64,000 nucleotides of DNA from the NCBI GenBank assembly GCA_046846435.1, contig CP128407.1, positions 186,001-250,000 of the forward strand, given 5' to 3'. The stretch is from Nanosynbacter sp963524495 (GTDB taxonomy: Bacteria > Patescibacteriota > Saccharimonadia > Saccharimonadales > Saccharimonadaceae). Under the pieces are notes generated by a model that worked only from the letters and a program-made list of their open reading frames with translations, had not been told where the DNA came from and ran no database searches. The position numbers and the translations under genes were made by a program. Numbering within the stretch: position 1 is the first letter of the stretch; each line of letters begins with the position of its first letter. Below are positions 7,980 through 16,339 of the stretch, one piece after another.

Positions 7980-9653
7980 GTGAAAATTTCAAATAGGAAT
8001 TCGGTCGATGGATTTGTACCGCGGAGGGTTCAGCGGTCTCGTTTGGGTGGTGTGTCGCCAGAGCAGGTAGCCGCTCATCCTCGTCAGGCGGAGCAGCCTA
8101 CCCCACAGATACTTGGGCAGCAGCCGGTCCAATTACCGCGCCAGTCACTGTCACAAGCTGATCGGGTGCGCCTTGCGACTTCGTCAACTGCTGATATTGA
8201 CGAAGATATTAGCAATTCGCTCAAAGATCTTGACATCCAAAAGCCCGAAACACCTCGCGAAAAGCGCAAGAAATCGCATAAAAAACGTCGCAAGCTAAAG
8301 ATTATTATCCTGGTGATCGTGGCGCTGATAATTCTGGTGGGCGGATTTTTGCTGTACAAGGCGTGGGTCAATGCGGGGCGAGTGTTTGGTAGCGGTAATC
8401 TGATTGACTTGTTTCAGAATCAACCGCTGAAAATGGATGCACACGGGCGGAGCAATATGCTGATCCTCGGTACGACGGATGATGATCCAGACCATCCGGG
8501 CGCAACGTTGACCGACTCAATGATGGTGCTGAGTGTTGATCAAAAGAAGCACGATGCCTATATGTTTAGTATTCCGCGCGACCTATACGTGCAGTTTGGG
8601 CGGGTTTGTAATTCTGGTAGCGCAGGCAAGATCAATGAATATTTTGACTGCGTTGCCAAGGGCAACGATGAGCAGTCTGAGCGGAAGCGGATGGATGCCA
8701 CCCGCGAGTTTGTTGGCAAGATTTTTGGCATGGATCTACAGTACGTAGCGCATGTTAACGCTCAGGTGATCAAGGATGCGGTCAACGCGGTCGGTGGTGT
8801 GACCGTGAATGTGCAGAGTGATGATCCGCGCGGTGTGTTTGATCCGAGCGTCGACTGGATGTGTCGGGAAAAGGGTCTATCAGCAGAGCAGCGGAAACGA
8901 CGCTGTCCGACGGGGCATTACATTCATTTCAAGAATGGGCCAAATGAGATGGACGGTGACAAGGCGCTGTATTTCTCGCGAGCGCGTGGTGCGTTGGGTG
9001 GTTCGTATGGGTTGGATAAGTCGAACTTTGACCGCGAGAAAAACCAACAGTTGGTGCTGATGGCGCTCAAGAACAAGGCGGCCTCGACAGGTACGCTGAC
9101 TGATCTTGGCAAGGTGACGGCGCTGATGGACGCCATGGGTAAGAACTTACGCACTAACGTTGACGCCAAGGAAGTTCGTACGGTGATGGATGTTGCCTCC
9201 AAGATTAAAGATTCTGATATTCATCGTCTCAGCTTTATTGAAAAAGATAATGTCTTGCTCGGTACGAGTAGGGTTGGCACTTCCAGTGTGGTCGTGCCAA
9301 CGGCTGGCCAGTTTGATTATTCGCAAATTCGATCGTTTATCAAGGTGGAAATATACGGTGATGCACTCGCTAAGGAAAAGGCACGCGTCCTGGTGCTCAA
9401 CGGCAGTGGCGTGGTCGGAGCCGCCAAATCCGAAGCTGATCGCCTAAAGGCGGCATCGCTCAACGTGGTGAGCGTCGGCAATTCACCACAGAAAATTACC
9501 GAAAAGTATAAGGTGTATCAGCTGGAGTCAGGCAAGTCCAAGCAGGCTTCTGCCAACAAGATTAAAGAACTGTATGGTGTAACATTAACCGAAGGCAAAC
9601 CGCCATTTAACCTGCCAGCCGAAGCTGACTTCGTGGTGATAATCGGGCCGTAA
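7980..9653 (+). CDS. LytR-CpsA-Psr (LCP) family wall-polymer ligase
   Basis: Membrane protein of 557 aa expected to transfer undecaprenyl-linked glycopolymers to peptidoglycan on the outer surface. A cytoplasmic, basic, low-complexity N-terminus (about 1-105, ending in KSHKKRRKLK) is followed by one transmembrane helix (about 106-127). The LCP domain spans about 155-400, with NMLILGTTDDD, TDSMMVLSVD and SIPRDLYVQ (the phosphate-binding arginine) and KINEYF. A C-terminal LytR_C-type domain (about 465-557) begins ARVLVLNGSGVVGAA. The GTG start is supported by the -10 box 8 nt upstream. The long N-terminal cytoplasmic tail is unusual. The next gene follows closely. Confidence 0.88.
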   Translation: MKISNRNSVDGFVPRRVQRSRLGGVSPEQVAAHPRQAEQPTPQILGQQPVQLPRQSLSQADRVRLATSSTADIDEDISNSLKDLDIQKPETPREKRKKSHKKRRKLKIIILVIVALIILVGGFLLYKAWVNAGRVFGSGNLIDLFQNQPLKMDAHGRSNMLILGTTDDDPDHPGATLTDSMMVLSVDQKKHDAYMFSIPRDLYVQFGRVCNSGSAGKINEYFDCVAKGNDEQSERKRMDATREFVGKIFGMDLQYVAHVNAQVIKDAVNAVGGVTVNVQSDDPRGVFDPSVDWMCREKGLSAEQRKRRCPTGHYIHFKNGPNEMDGDKALYFSRARGALGGSYGLDKSNFDREKNQQLVLMALKNKAASTGTLTDLGKVTALMDAMGKNLRTNVDAKEVRTVMDVASKIKDSDIHRLSFIEKDNVLLGTSRVGTSSVVVPTAGQFDYSQIRSFIKVEIYGDALAKEKARVLVLNGSGVVGAAKSEADRLKAASLNVVSVGNSPQKITEKYKVYQLESGKSKQASANKIKELYGVTLTEGKPPFNLPAEADFVVIIGP

Positions 9654-9655
9654 TT

Positions 9656-9664
9656 TGGTATAAT
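9656..9664 (+). promoter_or_regulatory. Extended -10 before the membrane protein at 9674
   Basis: TGG + TATAAT (9656-9664), starting 3 nt after the stop of the LCP gene. ATG 9674 is 9 nt downstream, so the mRNA would be leaderless or have a 1-3 nt leader. Confidence 0.6.
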
Positions 9665-9673
9665 AGGGTGGCA

Positions 9674-10447
9674 ATGGAGTTTCTGAAAAAAACAGCCAGG
9701 CGACGGTCGCTTCTCAGTAATATCGCTTATTACGCGCTCAATCTAGGGATGGTGGCAGTCTTGTTCTGGATGTCGCAGGAAATTCATTATCCGTTGGCGG
9801 CGATTGTGTTGGTACTCTTAAGCAAGTGGCGGACATTGTCGGTACGCCCTAAGTTTTGGCTAACGAATATTCAAGGAAGTCTGGTTGACGTGGTGGTTGG
9901 TCTCGGTGTGGTGGCGCTGATGTACGCGCCGCAGGCGACGCTGGAGCTACGAATCGCACTGGCGATATTTTATGCAGCGTGGCTTGTCGCTATCAAGCCG
10001 CTGTCAAAGCGCTGGCAGATGACATTGCAGGCGGGCCTCGCGGTGTTTATCGGTACAGCAGCGCTGTTTGCAGTGTCACATGAATGGCCGGCCGCGGTGG
10101 TCGTGTTGAGTGCGCTAATTATTGGGTATGGTACGGCTCGGCATTTTCTATCGACGTTTCGTGAGGAGCAGATTACTGTACTCAGTCTAGCCTGGGGGCT
10201 GGTATTTGCGGAGATTGGCTGGCTGGCGCATTACTGGACGTTTGGTTATGCGCTGCTTGGGGTAAACGCGCTGCAACTACCGCAGGCGACGATTATCTTG
10301 ATGCTGCTGTCATTCGTGGCTGAGCGTGTTTATACCTCTTGGCATAAGCATGAAACGATCGTCGTTGCTGAAGTTGCCGGCCCAGCTATCTTGGCGTCGG
10401 CGCTCATCCTGACTATTTTACTATTTTTTAACTCGGTGACACTATAA
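9674..10447 (+). CDS. Polytopic membrane protein of unknown function
   Basis: Protein of 257 aa that is mostly hydrophobic, with about eight predicted membrane helices (first at about 15-35, last at about 236-254) and a basic N-terminus FLKKTARRRS. No catalytic motif was recognised. A GTG at 9668 is in frame but lies only 3 nt after the -10 box, so ATG 9674 is preferred. It sits between the LCP ligase and the HtrA protease, so an envelope role is plausible, but function is unknown. Confidence 0.75.
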   Translation: MEFLKKTARRRSLLSNIAYYALNLGMVAVLFWMSQEIHYPLAAIVLVLLSKWRTLSVRPKFWLTNIQGSLVDVVVGLGVVALMYAPQATLELRIALAIFYAAWLVAIKPLSKRWQMTLQAGLAVFIGTAALFAVSHEWPAAVVVLSALIIGYGTARHFLSTFREEQITVLSLAWGLVFAEIGWLAHYWTFGYALLGVNALQLPQATIILMLLSFVAERVYTSWHKHETIVVAEVAGPAILASALILTILLFFNSVTL

Positions 10448-10469
10448 ATTATAAAATTGGAGTAAACCT

Positions 10470-11627
10470 ATGGAGCAAGAAGCGAATCTAACCAACCAGC
10501 CAAAACCGAACCGCCGCAAGAAGATTGCGCTGATAAGTATATGTATCATTGCGGGCATATGGCTGGCGTTTGGTTCAGCGGCATTTGGGTCGTGGTTAAC
10601 GCTTCAGTTGACAAAGCAATCTCCGCAGCCAGTGGCTGATGGCAACCGGGTTATATCGCGAGACGAAGCCGATGTTAGCGAGGTGGTGCAGCGTGTTTCT
10701 AAAAGCGTAGTCTCAATTGTTACAACCAAAAACGGTCGGTCCTTTTCGTATAGCGACGTGCGGCAGGGTGCTGGTACGGGCATTATCATTAGTAAGGACG
10801 GCTATATTTTGACAAATAAACATGTTGTCAAGGACGCTGATCGTGTTGAAATTGTGAGCAGCGACGGCACGCAATATACTGATGTTAAGTTTGTTGGAGC
10901 CGACCCACTCAACGACGTGGCATTTCTCAAGATTAACGGTGTTAATGATCTGCCAGCGGCCACCCTAGGTGACTCAGGTACCGTTCGTGTCGGTCAGAAA
11001 GTGATTGCAATTGGCAATTCATTGGGTCGTTACCAAAATACCGTGACGATGGGTATTATCTCGGGCAAGGGTCGGCCGGTTCAGGCGTCCACTAGCGAGC
11101 GGAGCGGCGAAGCCGAGAGCTTGACTGATTTGCTCCAGACCGATGCCGCGATCAATCCGGGAAATTCTGGTGGGCCACTCCTCAATATGTCGGGCCAGGT
11201 TATCGGCATCAACACAGCGATTGTCTCGGATGCACAAAGCGTAGGTTTTGCGATTCCGATCGGTGCTGCCAAGGGGCTAGTCCGCAGCGTGTTGGCATCT
11301 GGAAAAATTCAGAAATCGTATATCGGCGTGCGATATATCGCTATCACGCCTGAGGTGCGTGCCGAGTATAAACTATCCGCCAAAAGCGGCGCCTATGTCG
11401 GTGGTTCACGCGACAAATCAGCGGTCGTCGCTGGCGGGCCGGCAGATAAAGCAGGCATTAAGGACGGCGACGTCATTACCAAGGTGAATGACAAGCTAAT
11501 CGGCGAGCAGGGCGGCCTCGGCAGTCTTATTTCTGAGTTCTTGCCAGGCGAGACAGTAGAACTGACTATCCTGCGCGACGGCAAGGAACAGAAGGTCAAG
11601 CTAACGCTTGGTGCTTACAAAGCGTAG
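10470..11627 (+). CDS. HtrA/DegP-type serine protease with PDZ domain
   Basis: Membrane-anchored protein quality-control protease of 385 aa. One N-terminal helix (about 19-47) anchors it with the protease outside. The trypsin-like domain has the catalytic triad: His118 in TNKHVV, Asp149 in PLNDVAFLK and Ser233 in NPGNSGGPL. A single PDZ domain (about 290-380) includes GGPADKAGIKDGDVI. A GGAG lies 8 nt before ATG. A -10-like TATAAA (10443-10448) overlaps the end of the previous gene. Its 3' end overlaps convergent prmC by 27 nt. Length and single PDZ match Gram-positive HtrA proteins. Confidence 0.93.
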   Translation: MEQEANLTNQPKPNRRKKIALISICIIAGIWLAFGSAAFGSWLTLQLTKQSPQPVADGNRVISRDEADVSEVVQRVSKSVVSIVTTKNGRSFSYSDVRQGAGTGIIISKDGYILTNKHVVKDADRVEIVSSDGTQYTDVKFVGADPLNDVAFLKINGVNDLPAATLGDSGTVRVGQKVIAIGNSLGRYQNTVTMGIISGKGRPVQASTSERSGEAESLTDLLQTDAAINPGNSGGPLLNMSGQVIGINTAIVSDAQSVGFAIPIGAAKGLVRSVLASGKIQKSYIGVRYIAITPEVRAEYKLSAKSGAYVGGSRDKSAVVAGGPADKAGIKDGDVITKVNDKLIGEQGGLGSLISEFLPGETVELTILRDGKEQKVKLTLGAYKA

Positions 11628-12437
11628 GACGATGATAAAGCCGCGCGTCTCTGCCTCGTGAAGGCCGTGGTCCTTTGCTTGGTCGAGAATTGCCTGGTGC
11701 TGTCGCGGGTCGGCCTCTAGAAAGAGCAGACCGCCCGCTGTTATGTGGCGCGGCGCTTGCTCGATAAGCGTCTCGATCAACCGCAGTCCATTATCCGCTG
11801 CGAATAACGCTTCGGCGGGTTCGTGACGCAGTTCTGGCGAAACATCCCAGTCCCGATCAACATACGGCAGATTAGCAAAGATATAATCTACCGGCTCAAT
11901 CTGCCCGGAAAGGAGCGATTGTTGCTGTAGCGTCACCCGCGCCTGCAAATTGCTCGCGTTTTTCTCGGCAATTTTTATGGCTCGTGGACTAATGTCCGAT
12001 AAAATAACCCGCAGGGATGGCCGCTCTAGCGCCGCTGTAATACCGAGGCAGCCCGAACCAGTACCAACATCAATCAGCGTCTTTGGCGCGATTTCACCGG
12101 CTGTCAGCGCTAAAAACAAGGTAATCATCTCCTCTGACTCCGGCCGCGGCACCAGGACGGCCGGTGAAACAGTAAATTTCCGTCCGTAAAATTCCTTACA
12201 GCCCAAAATATACGCCAGCGGTACTCGATCAAGCCGCAGGCTCAGCCTGGCATCGGCGATATCAACCCGCCGCGGGTCAGTCTCCTCATCCAGGTGTGCG
12301 TGAAGGTACGTCCGGTTCTTCCGCAGGGTGTTAGCTAATATCAGCTCGGCGTCCAACCGTGCCGATGTGATACCGATAGCTTTTAACTGTTTAGCGGCGT
12401 TCTTTAGCCAGGTTGCTATTGTTGACTTTTCTTGCAT
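11601..12437 (-). CDS. prmC: Release-factor glutamine methyltransferase (PrmC/HemK-like)
   Basis: SAM-dependent N5-glutamine methyltransferase of 278 aa expected to methylate the GGQ glutamine of RF1 and RF2, both encoded in this window. An N-terminal helical domain (about 1-85) contains RLDAELILANTL and VPLAYILGCKEFYG. The Rossmann domain has motif I VGTGSGCLGI (about 123-132) and ISPRAIKIAEKNA. The catalytic motif, normally NPPY, reads NLPY here (about 189-192), a substitution seen directly. ATG 12437 is 10 nt after TACAAT (12453-12448). It overlaps the end of htrA tail-to-tail. Confidence 0.85.
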   Translation of the reverse strand: MQEKSTIATWLKNAAKQLKAIGITSARLDAELILANTLRKNRTYLHAHLDEETDPRRVDIADARLSLRLDRVPLAYILGCKEFYGRKFTVSPAVLVPRPESEEMITLFLALTAGEIAPKTLIDVGTGSGCLGITAALERPSLRVILSDISPRAIKIAEKNASNLQARVTLQQQSLLSGQIEPVDYIFANLPYVDRDWDVSPELRHEPAEALFAADNGLRLIETLIEQAPRHITAGGLLFLEADPRQHQAILDQAKDHGLHEAETRGFIIVLRFVSTKR

Positions 12438-12447
12438 TATATGCTAA

Positions 12448-12453
12448 ATTGTA
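12448..12453 (-). promoter_or_regulatory. -10 element of prmC
   Basis: TACAAT on the minus strand preceded directly by TG, ending 10 nt before ATG 12437, so the leader would be about 3 nt. Confidence 0.5.
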
Positions 12454-12517
12454 CACCATTGAAGAGGAATTTCATAGCTAGCGTGGTTATTAGAGAGTAC
12501 GGAAAGGATTGAGATAT

Positions 12518-13618
12518 ATGAGTAAGCGTGTGAACAAATTGGGAGTAGATTTTCCTTCTTGTGAAGGCTTGGTGAGTATTGACCACGATTTTCCAACGAT
12601 CCAGTTTGATCACAAGTTGGTTGCCAAGCTGCTGCCTGGTGAAGTTGTTGACGTTTCTGAAGAAAGCCTAAAAAAATATCTTAGGTATGCTGAAATACCG
12701 GAAGATCGCTGGGGTGATTTATCGCTGACTATCACTGGTGCGAAAAATTCCTTATACTTGAAGAGCAAGGAACTAGGATATGTGGAAAACGATGATGGTG
12801 GTAAGAAATTCAATATGGTCGTAGGGATCGACTATTGCCGCAATTCTGATATTACGTTACAGAATGAATTGTGTTACGTTAAGGATAGAATAGACGGAAA
12901 ACTTGACCTACATAAGAAAAATTCATTGTACGGGCTGGGGGGTTTAGTTTCCAGAGAAAGATTCTGTAAGCAGGCTATTATAGCTCATGCTTTGGGTGCT
13001 CTTGCGTATGCATGTGGTATGCACTTTAATATTGAAGAAGTAAAAGAAGGTGTAATTTATACTTTGGCTACAGCTGATACTTTGGCTGCAGCGTCCTTAG
13101 GGGCCTATCTAAAGGGGTATCGCCATGATCCAGGAGAAGAGTGTGTCCGTGGGGTGGCAGAAGAGGATGGGTGGTCGCATCATGTATTTAATAGGCGTAT
13201 AGACGCTACGTCTACGAGTGAGTCGTCAGTATCATTATTTTTGTCTCACCCCTGGACCTCGGTGCAAATAGTGAAAGATAATAATAGAGTAGATGCGATG
13301 AAGCAAGCAGCTAATCAGCTGGGGCTGTCATGTTATGAGACGATAGACCCAGATGAGATTAAACTACTTATTAATAAACAAGCTAAGAGGGAGTATTTTC
13401 AAGATCGACATTTGCAAAAAATCGGGTTAATTCGCAGAGAAGAAGGGTCAAAGAGGTTGACAACTAGAAGAATCACCGATATCCTAATGAAAGATGTGGA
13501 CGTAGCTCTTCAAGGTGGTGGTGCAGTTGTCGCCGTGGTACCCGACTCCATACGTAGTATTGGGCTGGGAGAGTTTCATAAACGATATGATGACATCAAG
13601 CGCGGTTTTGCAGAATAG
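12518..13618 (+). CDS. Orphan protein of unknown function, 366 aa
   Basis: No family recognised. The start is set at ATG 12518 (MSKRVNKLGVDF), with GGAAAGGA about 10 nt upstream; an in-frame TTG at 12509 is less likely. The protein looks soluble. One hydrophobic helical stretch lies near 155-170 (IIAHALGALAYACG), an alanine-rich segment near 187-200 (TADTLAAASLGAY), and the C-terminal third is basic. Base composition is visibly richer in A and T than the flanking genes, and no homology-rich motif is obvious, which fits a lineage-specific or acquired gene. It lies alone between prmC (divergent) and prfA (convergent). Confidence 0.7.
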   Translation: MSKRVNKLGVDFPSCEGLVSIDHDFPTIQFDHKLVAKLLPGEVVDVSEESLKKYLRYAEIPEDRWGDLSLTITGAKNSLYLKSKELGYVENDDGGKKFNMVVGIDYCRNSDITLQNELCYVKDRIDGKLDLHKKNSLYGLGGLVSRERFCKQAIIAHALGALAYACGMHFNIEEVKEGVIYTLATADTLAAASLGAYLKGYRHDPGEECVRGVAEEDGWSHHVFNRRIDATSTSESSVSLFLSHPWTSVQIVKDNNRVDAMKQAANQLGLSCYETIDPDEIKLLINKQAKREYFQDRHLQKIGLIRREEGSKRLTTRRITDILMKDVDVALQGGGAVVAVVPDSIRSIGLGEFHKRYDDIKRGFAE

Positions 13619-13627
13619 GGTTTCTTA

Positions 13628-14698
13628 TTAAACTTCCGCATTCTTCGCCTTCAACTCCCGCTCGTACCGCTGCAATTGATCAATCAAATCATCAATATCC
13701 CCGTTCATCGCCGCGGGGATATTGCTGCGGCTGTAGTGAATACGGTGGTCGGTGATGCGGTCTTGCGGGAAGTTATAGGTGCGGATTTTTTCGGAGCGGT
13801 CGCCAGTGCCGACTAATGAGCGTCGCTCAGCACTCAACTTGGCATTTTCCTCGTCAATTTTCATCTGCAGTAAGCGCGAACGCAGCACGCTCATGGCTTT
13901 TTCGCGGTTCTTGATCTGTGATTTCTCGTCTTGGTTGGTGACGACGATACCGGTCGGCAGGTGAGTGATCCGTACTGCCGAGTCGGTAGTGTTGACGCTC
14001 TGGCCGCCATGGCCGCTGGAGCGGTAAATGTCAACTCGTAGATCGTTGGCGTTGATTTCAATATCAGTCTCTTCAGCTTCCGGCAGTACCGCCACGGTAA
14101 CCGTCGAGGTGTGGACGCGGCCTTGGCTCTCGGTGACTGGGACGCGCTGGACACGGTGGACGCCGCCTTCAAATTTCAATTTGGCGTATGGCGCGTCACC
14201 CTTGACCATAAAAATGACTTCTTTGTAGCCGCCAGAATCGTTGGCAGATTCACTGACGAGTTCAGTTTTGTAGCCATTTGCTTCACACCAACGTAAATAC
14301 ATGCGGTACAGTTCCGCTGCAAATAGCGATGCTTCGTCGCCACCAGCGCCAGCACGGATCTCTATGATGATATTTTTCTCGTCGTTTGGATCTTTTGGCG
14401 TCAGTAGGATGAATAACTCTTCCTCCAGTTCTGCCAGACGCACTTCAGTTTCAGTGATTTCGGCTTTTGCTAGTTCCGCTAATTCGCCGCCGTCATTCGC
14501 TAATTCTTTGGCGTCACGTAGATTTTGCTCCAACGTCGCTCGCTCTTCGCCTTTGGCAATAAGCGTCTCCAGTTCTGAGAACCGCTTATTTTTACTCGTG
14601 AAATCCGGCGAGCCATACGCGTCGGGACGCGCTAAAAAATCACCCAGCGCTGCCCGCTCCGCCTTCAACGCCTCGAGGTCGAGAGAGATTTTTGTCAT
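13628..14698 (-). CDS. prfA: Peptide chain release factor 1
   Basis: RF1 (356 aa), terminating translation at UAA/UAG. The RF1 codon-recognition tripeptide is PVT in VQRVPVTES (about 187-195), and the catalytic GGQ is in SSGHGGQSVNTTDSAVR (about 230-246). The N-terminal helical domain and total length are standard. The start ATG 14698 is 7 nt after TGC + TATAAT (14714-14706), predicting a leaderless mRNA. Its methylase PrmC is encoded one gene away. Confidence 0.95.
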   Translation of the reverse strand: MTKISLDLEALKAERAALGDFLARPDAYGSPDFTSKNKRFSELETLIAKGEERATLEQNLRDAKELANDGGELAELAKAEITETEVRLAELEEELFILLTPKDPNDEKNIIIEIRAGAGGDEASLFAAELYRMYLRWCEANGYKTELVSESANDSGGYKEVIFMVKGDAPYAKLKFEGGVHRVQRVPVTESQGRVHTSTVTVAVLPEAEETDIEINANDLRVDIYRSSGHGGQSVNTTDSAVRITHLPTGIVVTNQDEKSQIKNREKAMSVLRSRLLQMKIDEENAKLSAERRSLVGTGDRSEKIRTYNFPQDRITDHRIHYSRSNIPAAMNGDIDDLIDQLQRYERELKAKNAEV

Positions 14699-14705
14699 AT
14701 GGATT

Positions 14706-14714
14706 ATTATAGCA
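14706..14714 (-). promoter_or_regulatory. Extended -10 of prfA (leaderless)
   Basis: TGC + TATAAT on the minus strand, 7 nt before ATG 14698. Confidence 0.7.
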
Positions 14715-14768
14715 TATTGGTGGGGGCGGCGGGCTTACTAGTAAAATACCGATAGTATGATAAAATAC

Positions 14769-14797
14769 TTGACAAATAAAGAAAAATAGAGTAATAT
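14769..14797 (+). promoter_or_regulatory. Consensus -35/-10 promoter for the orphan gene at 14853
   Basis: Perfect TTGACA (14769-14774), 17-bp spacer, TAATAT (14792-14797). Leader of about 50 nt with AAGGAAAA before ATG 14853. This is the closest to the -35/-10 consensus of the promoters seen here. Confidence 0.75.
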
Positions 14798-14852
14798 GTA
14801 GACCATTGGTACATCACGTATTGCAGTAGCAAAGATAAGGAAAATAAAAAGT

Positions 14853-15635
14853 ATGGGCAAATTATTACAAGCAACACGACGTATGGTCAACGAAACCTTC
14901 GGGACAAATTTTGGGCGGATTCGTAATGTCAAGAAGGCCTGGGAGATGGCACAAGAAGAAAATAGGACCTGGGAACGCAAAGAGAAAATAAAAAGACGTC
15001 GCGAAGCAGAACGTAAAGTGGGGGAATGGGTTGCAGCAAGGACCGCGAAAGGAGAAAATCTGGCGGAACCAAGTCCGGAAATACAGCCCGGTTCTCCCGA
15101 GTATTTTGATAAGATGTTTGATACCGTTGGGCAACTTACATCTGGTACCCCAAATGAGCAGCAGCTCGAAGGTTTAGTAAAAGATTATAATCTGGAATCG
15201 CTGAGGGGGATGGAGGTTAGGTTTAGTCCTGGTTTTCCTGCGGATGACTTCGTTGCTACTAGGGGCGGCGAGCAGGTTGTCGGTGTAGCGCGTGCCTATG
15301 AAGGAGGTCCTACGACAGCGCTCAACAGGCATATGGATGAGTTTGCCCTAGATAGGAGCACTGGCATTTTGAAGGAGGTGTCGTGTTTTGAGCCGGGTGA
15401 TGGTGGGCCTGTGCGGCATTATGTAAGCTGGTCTCATCCTGACGGTCATTGTACTACCATTGACTTGAATAGAGACGGTTCATTTATTGAGGGCTCACGA
15501 GTTGACAAGCCTGCAAGCTCCGAAGGTGTGGTTAACTATCAGCGATCGGTACAAACTATGGCTAGAGTTATTGAAGCCAAGCTAGCGGTTCGGAAACAGG
15601 GGGAGTTTGAAGAACAGCTTCAGCAGGGGCGGTAA
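14853..15635 (+). CDS. Orphan protein of unknown function, 260 aa
   Basis: Not recognised. The N-terminal third (about 1-75) is highly charged and probably a long helix or coiled coil rich in K, R and E (KEKIKRRREAERK). The middle, from about 105 on, looks globular, with short strands and many glycines. No signal peptide or membrane helix is seen. AAGGAA about 11 nt upstream supports ATG 14853, and a near-consensus promoter lies before it, so strong expression is expected. It is followed by a bidirectional terminator. Like 18788-19444 it is a soluble unknown among ribosomal and replication genes. Confidence 0.7.
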   Translation: MGKLLQATRRMVNETFGTNFGRIRNVKKAWEMAQEENRTWERKEKIKRRREAERKVGEWVAARTAKGENLAEPSPEIQPGSPEYFDKMFDTVGQLTSGTPNEQQLEGLVKDYNLESLRGMEVRFSPGFPADDFVATRGGEQVVGVARAYEGGPTTALNRHMDEFALDRSTGILKEVSCFEPGDGGPVRHYVSWSHPDGHCTTIDLNRDGSFIEGSRVDKPASSEGVVNYQRSVQTMARVIEAKLAVRKQGEFEEQLQQGR

Positions 15636-15675
15636 TCTGATCTAGTTGGCAATTTTCGTTAAGTCTTGTTAACCT

Positions 15676-15704
15676 AAAACCACCCCGGTCGTTGGGGTGG
15701 TTTT
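15676..15704. terminator. Bidirectional terminator between 14853 gene and rpmE
   Basis: 11-bp perfect stem AAAACCACCCC (15676-15686) / GGGGTGGTTTT (15694-15704), 7-nt loop. A-run on one side and T-run on the other allow use by both convergent genes. Confidence 0.9.
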
Positions 15705-15729
15705 GAGCTATACTGTGTCGTGACTCGAG

Positions 15730-16116
15730 TTATTTCTTAGCTTTCTTGCTCTTTGCCTTAGGTGCAGCCGCTTTCTTCTTCGTGTCGTCTGTGTCATCGT
15801 CTGCTGCCTTGGCGGCTTTTTTGGCGGCAGCCTTCTTGGCTTTGTTGGCTAGGGCTGCCTTGCGAGCCTGGGCAGCTGCTTGGCGCGCCTTGAACCGGTC
15901 AACACGACCCTCGGTGTCGATGATCTTTTCTTCGCCGGTGAAGAATGGATGCGAGGCGCTAGAGATGTGCACCTTGACGAGCGGATAAGTTTTGCCATCT
16001 TCCCAAACGATGGTATCCGTGGTTTGCGCCGTTGACTGAGTCAAGAACGCGAAGCCCGCTTGATCGTCGCTAAATACGACCGGGCGATAGTTCTGTGGGT
16101 GAATACTGCTTTTCAT
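15730..16116 (-). CDS. rpmE: 50S ribosomal protein L31 with Ala/Lys-rich tail
   Basis: The first 80 or so residues match L31: MKSSIHPQNYRPVVF, then TYPLVKVHISSASHPFFTG and the short linker to VDRFKARQ. None of the zinc-binding cysteines is present, so this is the zinc-free C-minus form. The protein is 128 aa, versus about 70-90 in most bacteria. The extra C-terminus (about 84-128) is low complexity, mainly A and K with a short acidic DDDTDDT patch. TGC + TAAAAT ends 9 nt before ATG, so the leader would be about 2 nt. Confidence 0.88.
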   Translation of the reverse strand: MKSSIHPQNYRPVVFSDDQAGFAFLTQSTAQTTDTIVWEDGKTYPLVKVHISSASHPFFTGEEKIIDTEGRVDRFKARQAAAQARKAALANKAKKAAAKKAAKAADDDTDDTKKKAAAPKAKSKKAKK

Positions 16117-16125
16117 AACCTTGGT

Positions 16126-16134
16126 ATTTTAGCA
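16126..16134 (-). promoter_or_regulatory. Extended -10 of rpmE
   Basis: TGC + TAAAAT on the minus strand (16134-16126), 9 nt before ATG 16116. Confidence 0.5.
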
Positions 16135-16235
16135 AAAAATGAGGAGCAATGCAAACTTAAAACAAGTGACGGGGCGCTAGTGTCTACGAGAGGGCCAGAT
16201 AGGCATAAATGCAACAAGGACTCGTTACGACGTAG

Positions 16236-16264
16236 TTGCGTCTGATGTTTACTAGTGGTATAAT
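16236..16264 (+). promoter_or_regulatory. Promoter of rpsB-tsf
   Basis: TTGCGT (16236-16241), 17-bp spacer, TATAAT (16259-16264) with TGG directly upstream. It precedes a leader of about 70 nt. The rest of the gap 16117-16235 shows nothing besides the rpmE promoter. Confidence 0.72.
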
Positions 16265-16291
16265 TAGCGGGTAACTAAACATAACGACACA

Positions 16292-16320
16292 GCCCGTCGC
16301 AGCTCCAATAAGCGGCGGGC
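16292..16320 (+). promoter_or_regulatory. Stem-loop in the rpsB leader
   Basis: GCCCGTCGC (16292-16300) pairs with GCGGCGGGC (16312-16320) across an 11-nt loop, including one G-T pair. It ends 3 nt before the GGAAAAGGAG ribosome site. There is no T-run, so it is not a terminator. S2 feedback regulation through the rpsB leader is known in other bacteria; equivalence here is inference. Confidence 0.5.
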
Positions 16321-16339
16321 GAGGAAAAGGAGTAACTTA

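Noticed and set aside
15708..15713. TATACT box after the bidirectional terminator
   Set aside because: Plus-strand orientation with no plus-strand gene downstream until rpsB; probably chance.
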